From contig NZ_JANINM010000071.1 of assembly GCF_024509055.1 (NCBI RefSeq), positions 1-60,472 of the forward strand: a DNA stretch of 60,472 nt, written 5' to 3'. Both the position numbers and the translations under genes were made by a program. The notes under the pieces were generated by a model. The model saw nothing but the letters and a program-made list of their open reading frames with translations, was not told where the DNA came from and ran no database searches. Numbering within the stretch: the stretch's first letter is position 1; each line of letters begins with the position of its first letter. The stretch is from Mesorhizobium sp. (GTDB lineage: Bacteria; Pseudomonadota; Alphaproteobacteria; Rhizobiales; Rhizobiaceae). Positions 56,247 to 60,472 of the stretch are shown in pieces.

Positions 56247-57089
56247 TCACTGCGCGCCGCGCGCCACGCGCTCGATTTCCTCGCGAACCAGCCGCTCGAC
56301 GAGGGTGGGCAGGTTGTTGTCGAGCCAATCCTGCAGCATGGGCCGCAGCATCTCCTCGGCCATCTCGTCGAAGGTCTTCTTGCTGCGGCTGGCGAAGGCG
56401 TCGGAAAGCTCGCCGAACGACGCCGCGACCTGTCGTCCCGCATGCTCGGAGAGAATTGCCGGGCGGGCCGGCGGCGTTTCCGCTAACGGCGGACGGACGA
56501 CGCTCGGCTGCTCTGCCTCGATCTTGGCGACCGGTGCATCCGTCAGGTCGTCCTCGTCGATCTCGATGTCCTTCTCGATCTCGACTTTCGGGGTGGCGTC
56601 GGGCACGCGCGGCGCCACCTTCGCGGTGACGGTTCCGCCACCGGCAGCCGCGATTTCGCGACGCCAATCGGCGACAATGGTTTCCGCGGTCTGCGACCCG
56701 CTCACCGCGCGGTCCTGTACCGCCGGCCCCACCAGGTCGGCGGTGACCCTTGCTCCGACTTCCGCCAGGGTCCGTGGCGCGGGCGCCGGCCTGATCGGCT
56801 CTATTCGGGTTGCGGTGCGACCGGCCTCCGGGTCTGCCGCCACGAGTTGGGCCTGGACCTCGGCAAGGCTCACCGGCTTCACGGGCGAAGTTTCGGCGTG
56901 CAATTCGGAACGGAACGCATCGACCTCGGCTGCAGGAGCCACGGCGGAGGTGGGCTGGACGTCCTGGCGCAGTTCACCAGCGTCGGCGGGCTGCTTGCGG
57001 CCGGTGTCGCTGTCTTCGATGATCCTCCGGATGGAAGCCAGAATCTCTTCCATGGAAGGTTCGCGCTGTGCGCTGCTAGCCGTCGCCAT
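56247..57089 (-). CDS. popZ: PopZ-like polar organizing protein (DUF2497)
   Basis: The 280-residue protein has the short conserved N-terminus (EPSMEEILASIRRIIEDSD), a long acidic Pro-rich middle, and the C-terminal helical oligomerisation region (KTFDEMAEEMLRPMLQDWLDNNLPTLVERLVREEIERVA). PopZ forms a matrix at the cell pole that anchors ParB and signalling proteins. The ATG at 57089 fits the conserved start. Confidence 0.9.
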   Translation of the reverse strand: MATASSAQREPSMEEILASIRRIIEDSDTGRKQPADAGELRQDVQPTSAVAPAAEVDAFRSELHAETSPVKPVSLAEVQAQLVAADPEAGRTATRIEPIRPAPAPRTLAEVGARVTADLVGPAVQDRAVSGSQTAETIVADWRREIAAAGGGTVTAKVAPRVPDATPKVEIEKDIEIDEDDLTDAPVAKIEAEQPSVVRPPLAETPPARPAILSEHAGRQVAASFGELSDAFASRSKKTFDEMAEEMLRPMLQDWLDNNLPTLVERLVREEIERVARGAQ

Positions 57090-57225
57090 CGTCACATCCG
57101 CCGCCCTTGTGACCCATTGCAGATTATAGCTCCGCTCACCGGAACTCGAATCAATGTCGACAGCGTAAACGACCGATCGCCGTCCGAGAATCCCCAATCT
57201 GGGGACATGTTGGGTTTCAACAGAT

Positions 57226-57275
57226 TAGAGCGATTCGGTGAACGGCGTGAAACGGTCTCCGTCCCCGACCGCTGC
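57226..57275. repeat. Degenerate family A repeat between tolC and popZ
   Basis: TAGAGCGATTC...GTGAAACGG...TCCGTCC is a worn relative of the repeat at 48125. A TCCCCA/TGGGGA mini-hairpin (57191-57205) lies beside it. Confidence 0.5.
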
Positions 57276-57304
57276 AAGGACCCGACCGCCGACCACCCCG
57301 TGGA

Positions 57305-57340
57305 AAAGCAAAACGCCGCGCATTCATCCGATGCGCGGCG
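57305..57340 (-). terminator. Rho-independent terminator of tolC
   Basis: CGCCGCGCAT (57314-57323) pairs with ATGCGCGGCG (57331-57340). The minus strand continues TTTTGCTTTT. It lies 22 bases after the tolC stop. Confidence 0.88.
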
Positions 57341-57361
57341 CTTCCTGCAATTCTGAAGAAA

Positions 57362-58741
57362 TCAGCGGCCGTCCGGCGTGGTGATCCCGAACCACTTGTC
57401 CTTGACGGCGTTGTAGTGCTCTTCCGGCTTGTACTTGGTGACCGGCAGGCCGAGCCGTTCGACCGACAGGCGACCCATTGCCGACAGGATTGCATAGCTC
57501 GCAACCACGACGTCGTGCTCCGAGCCTGCCTGATTGATCTTGGCCGTGATAACGGCGGCCTGGGCGTTGAGCACGTCCAGCGTCGTGCGCTGGCCGACAT
57601 TGCGCTCCTCGATGACGCCGTTGAGCGCCAATTGCGCGGCGGCAATCACTTGCTTGTTGGCGTCCACGTTCTCGCGGGCCGCGGTATATTGCGTCCACGC
57701 CGACGCCACCGCCTGCCGGACCTGATCGCGGCTGACATCGACCTGGATGCGAGCCTCGCTCAGAGATTCCTTGTTCTGGCGCACCACCGCCATCGTGCGG
57801 CCGCCCGAATAAATCGGAATGGTCAGCGTGGCGCCGATGTTGGCGGAAGTCGACGTGCCGTTGGTGCCCTTCAGATCGGGAACCGAGTGGGTGTAGGCAT
57901 CCGAAATACCAGCCGAAGCCGTGACCTGCGGCAGCAACGCGCCTTCCGACGACTTCACCACGAACGCGGCGGCGTCCACGAGATGCTGCGTGGCGAGGAT
58001 GGCGGGATGCTCGACGGCCGCGATCGTAAACGCCGTAGCGAGACCTGAAGGCAACAGCTTCGCCAACGGCGCCGCCCCCTTTAGCTTGCCGGGCTCCTCG
58101 CCGATGATCTGATGGTAGGTGGCGGCGCTAGCCAGCGCCGTCGCGCGGGCGGAGGCCAATTGCGCCACCGCGGTGGCGCGCGAGGCATCGGCCTGCGCGA
58201 CGTCAGTGCGGGTGCCTTCGCCAACCTCGAAACGCGATCTCGCCGCGCGTGCCTGCTCGGTCAGGAACTGCAGGTTCTGTTCGGTCAGCGCCGCGATCTG
58301 GCGATCGCGAATCACATCCATGTAAGCGCTTGCCGCGTTGAACAGGATGTTTTCCTCGGTGTTGCGCAGGCTCTCGACCGAAGCCTTCACCTGCGATTCG
58401 GCGGCCGCAACGTTGTTCTTGGTCTGAAACCCGTCGAACAGCGTCTGGTTGATCTGGATGCCGAAGTTGCCGGTCGTGGTGTTGGTGCTGAAACCGCTCG
58501 CATGCGTGCTCGTGTAGTCGATGCTGCTCGAGCCGGTAACGGTAGGACGCCAGCCAGACTTGGCGATCGCGACGCCTTCGTCGGTGACACGTGTACCGGC
58601 CCGTGCCGCGTTCAGCTGCGAATTGTATTGATAGGCCTTTGCAAGCGCACCCGTGATCGTTTCGGCGGAAGCAGCCAGCGGCGAAAGCGCCGTGGCGGAA
58701 ACGAGGATCGCTAGTGAGACGCTTTTGCGTACGGATGGCAC
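57362..58741 (-). CDS. tolC: TolC-family outer-membrane channel
   Basis: This 459-residue exit duct serves type I secretion and efflux. After a signal peptide (SLAILVSATALSPLAASA) there are two homologous TolC repeats, with AYQYNSQLNAARAGTRVTDEG and the second-half RNVGQRTTLDVLNAQAAVI typical of the family. GTG at 58741 was chosen because GAGGGA lies 6 bases upstream; an in-frame ATG occurs at 58765. It stands upstream of popZ on the same strand but has its own terminator. Confidence 0.92.
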   Translation of the reverse strand: MPSVRKSVSLAILVSATALSPLAASAETITGALAKAYQYNSQLNAARAGTRVTDEGVAIAKSGWRPTVTGSSSIDYTSTHASGFSTNTTTGNFGIQINQTLFDGFQTKNNVAAAESQVKASVESLRNTEENILFNAASAYMDVIRDRQIAALTEQNLQFLTEQARAARSRFEVGEGTRTDVAQADASRATAVAQLASARATALASAATYHQIIGEEPGKLKGAAPLAKLLPSGLATAFTIAAVEHPAILATQHLVDAAAFVVKSSEGALLPQVTASAGISDAYTHSVPDLKGTNGTSTSANIGATLTIPIYSGGRTMAVVRQNKESLSEARIQVDVSRDQVRQAVASAWTQYTAARENVDANKQVIAAAQLALNGVIEERNVGQRTTLDVLNAQAAVITAKINQAGSEHDVVVASYAILSAMGRLSVERLGLPVTKYKPEEHYNAVKDKWFGITTPDGR

Positions 58742-58927
58742 GTTATTTCCCTCATTCGTTTGCATGGGAACCACGCCGCGCCAGCCCACCCTTGCGGATA
58801 AGCCTGCGCCGCGTTGTTTATCGTTCCCCCGCTGACAGCCTTCCGGAGACGCCGGATCAAGCAATCAGCAACGATTGTTTAAGGCGCAAGCGATCACGAC
58901 AACGCCTTCGCCGCAAGGCAAAATCGC

Positions 58928-59602
58928 TCAGAATTCAAATGCGTGGGTACGTTCGAAGCCCGGTAGTGGCTTAATTGCCGCATTAAAGGCCCGTCTTCCG
59001 GTTACAACCCCGCCCGCCTTGAAAAATACGCGGGCCACGCCGGAATTGCCCTGTCCTTCGACTACGACCAGCCGGCCGTCCTCGGCGAGCTGGTCGAGCA
59101 ACGCCGCCGGCACCTCTTCGACGCTGCCGCCGATGAAGATGACATTATACGGCGCCTTGGCGGCATGACCTTGCGCCAGCGGCCCGATCGCCACCGTCAC
59201 GTTCTGGCAACCCAATGTCGAGAGCGTTGACTTCGCGGCTTCCGCGAGCGCCGCATCGCTTTCCAGCGCAACGACCGAACGCGCAAGCTTTGACAACAGC
59301 GCCGCCGAATAGCCCGTGCCGCAACCGACGTCGAGCGCCGAATCACCGGCGTCGATCTCAGCCAGTTGCAGCAGCTTGGCGAGCGGCGACGGCTCCATCA
59401 GGTAACGCGCGCCGCTGCCGTTGGCGCCGTCCGAAATGCGGATATCTTCGTCGATGTAAGCGAGGTCGCGCGGCGCAGCGCCGACAAAAGCCTCGCGCGG
59501 GATCGCCAGCATTGCTTCGATGAGCGGCGCGCTGGTCACGTCGGTGGTGCGAATCTGGCCATCGACCATCTTCACGCGGCGTTCGGAGAAATCAGCGTTC
59601 AT
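58928..59602 (-). CDS. Protein-L-isoaspartate O-methyltransferase-like protein
   Basis: The 224-residue SAM-dependent methyltransferase has motif I ALDVGCGTGYSAALLSKLA and a VVALESD acidic strand. Its N-terminus FSERRVKMVDGQIRTTDVTS and the following region resemble the isoaspartyl methyltransferase family. The SAM site is intact, but the substrate loop differs from classic Pcm, so another substrate is possible. It is a distant paralogue of the pcm at 31968 and precedes tolC on the same strand. Confidence 0.85.
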   Translation of the reverse strand: MNADFSERRVKMVDGQIRTTDVTSAPLIEAMLAIPREAFVGAAPRDLAYIDEDIRISDGANGSGARYLMEPSPLAKLLQLAEIDAGDSALDVGCGTGYSAALLSKLARSVVALESDAALAEAAKSTLSTLGCQNVTVAIGPLAQGHAAKAPYNVIFIGGSVEEVPAALLDQLAEDGRLVVVEGQGNSGVARVFFKAGGVVTGRRAFNAAIKPLPGFERTHAFEF

Positions 59603-59706
59603 GTCCCAACCAACCCGCTTTCCGCGCCAATCCATGCCCGCGCCAAGACGCGGTTCAAATTCGACCGGAACTCCGCCCCGGCGCGATCGCGCCTGAGCCC
59701 GGGGAT

Positions 59707-59780
59707 TGGAGGCCTCGCCCGGAATCGAACCGGGATGCAAGGATTTGCAGTCCTCTGCGTAACCATTCCGCCACGAGGCC
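59707..59780 (-). tRNA. tRNA-Cys (anticodon GCA)
   Basis: A 74-base tRNA with encoded CCA. Acceptor GGCCTCG pairs with CGAGGCC. The anticodon loop CTGCAAA has GCA at 59746-59748 (minus strand), and the T loop is GGTTCGATTCC. Confidence 0.97.
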
Positions 59781-59934
59781 TCGTATGCTCCCGGCGTTCC
59801 GAGCGAACTCATTATGTTGGTGGTGAAGGGTCGTCAAGCGCCGCTGCGTCACTCCAGGCGCTTTCAACATTTGGTTCAATGCGCTGCTGCAAATCGCCCG
59901 TGAGCCAAGCGCAACCTGCGAACGGGATGCCGGA

Positions 59935-60195
59935 CTAGTCCGATCGCCGCCTGCGTTCCCACCAGACGACGAAGCGCCGCCGGTGGCGGCGTACCAGCGC
60001 GAATTCATAGGACAACACCAGGAGCCCCAGTGGAATCATCCAGAAGCCCAGGATCGGCAGGAAGCCGAGAATCCCGCCGATTGCGAGCGCTATCCCGATC
60101 GTTATCCTCAGCCCCCTCGAGCGCGGCATTTGGAATTCGCGGCCGAAAACCGTGATTTTCCGTGCCGGTGCGCGGTCGTCATTGACTGCCGTCAT
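59935..60195 (-). CDS. PGPGW-type small transmembrane protein
   Basis: The 86-residue protein has a central hydrophobic hairpin with the PGPGW-like pattern (IGGILGFLPILGFWMIPLGL) and an Arg-rich end (RRHRRRFVVWWERRRR). The ATG at 60195 was chosen; upstream codons show no membrane-protein character. Function unknown. Confidence 0.75.
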   Translation of the reverse strand: MTAVNDDRAPARKITVFGREFQMPRSRGLRITIGIALAIGGILGFLPILGFWMIPLGLLVLSYEFALVRRHRRRFVVWWERRRRSD

Positions 60196-60413
60196 AGCGA
60201 AACCAGATCCCATCCGCGGCGCCGAAACCCTCTGACCCAACGAGAACGAGCCGCCGCCTTTGTTTCGAGCCTGTGTGAAACCGCTCATATGTGGGCATCC
60301 CCAAACGATGCCACAAATGGCCGCACGAAAAACTGGAGAAAATTTCGAAATGCTTCTTTGCAAAGCCGAAATGGGTTTGCTATAGGCAGCGCCACTTACA
60401 CAAGAGCATCTGT

Positions 60414-60472
60414 TCCCCGGTAGCTCAGTGGTAGAGCAACCGGCTGTTAACCGGTTGGTCGCTGGTTCGAAT
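60414..60472 (+). tRNA. tRNA-Asn (anticodon GTT), cut by window end
   Basis: TCCCCGG acceptor, a D arm with TAGCTCAGTGGTAGAGCA, and anticodon stem CCGG around loop CTGTTAA with GTT at 60446-60448. The sequence stops inside the T loop (GGTTCGAAT). Confidence 0.95.

Overview
The window is high-GC alphaproteobacterial chromosome, most probably Mesorhizobium or a close Rhizobiales relative. Supporting signs are DUF982, DUF1127, ExoR, TrmFO and PopZ homologues, a fused SecDF, a long SPOR-domain protein next to nagZ-scpAB-tatABC, and several short palindromic intergenic repeats of the rhizobial kind. The assignment rests on gene content and protein resemblance; no search was run.

Layout. Positions 1-4.5 kb hold the end of an RND multidrug pump and its NodT-type outer-membrane partner, then an Asp/Asn hydroxylase-family enzyme and a DUF982 protein. 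At 5.8-9.6 kb lies an iron-type ABC importer whose ATPase gene converges on the permease and binding-protein genes. At 10.7-14.8 kb the map-radC gene pair is split: intact map is followed by a decayed radC start, then a roughly 2 kb insert (a cyclic-nucleotide-binding-domain protein and an AraC-type regulator), then a decayed map end followed by intact radC. At 14.9-20.2 kb are an isochorismatase-family hydrolase, a secreted protein, trigger factor, tRNA-Leu, a small zinc-ribbon protein and a DUF2157/GDYXXLXY membrane pair.

Positions 20.4-21.1 kb carry the most striking locus: two tandem DUF1127 genes followed by two tandem small-RNA units. Each unit has three hairpins, and every loop displays CCTCCTCCC, an anti-Shine-Dalgarno sequence. 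All six motifs repeat with an exact 179-bp period. This matches the CcsR / NfeR1 (alpha-r14) type of sRNA, here duplicated. trmFO, a ParDE toxin-antitoxin pair with a 27-bp palindromic operator, and a sterol-desaturase-family oxygenase follow.

From 24.7 to 46.3 kb runs a long, mostly minus-strand housekeeping block: NDUFAF6-like and NDUFAF3-like proteins, secDF, yajC, a DUF815 ATPase (plus strand), a LysM/LytM lipoprotein, pcm, surE, serS, tatCBA, scpB, scpA, nagZ, the SPOR protein, argS and dgt. Together these cover protein export, cell-envelope turnover and division, chromosome condensation and translation. An A-type Fe-S carrier and xthA diverge from dgt. ilvD overlaps exoR (48.3-50.8 kb), followed by a FadL-type porin. 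At 52.7-60.2 kb are valS, an MFS transporter remnant, popZ, tolC, a second isoaspartyl-methyltransferase-like protein, tRNA-Cys and a PGPGW-type membrane protein. The window ends inside tRNA-Asn.

Most genes are ordinary core genes. The accessory or unusual material is the CCTCCTCCC sRNA array, the split map/radC locus with its insert, ParDE, the MFS remnant, and two families of nested palindromic repeats, one copy of which lies between tatA and tatB.
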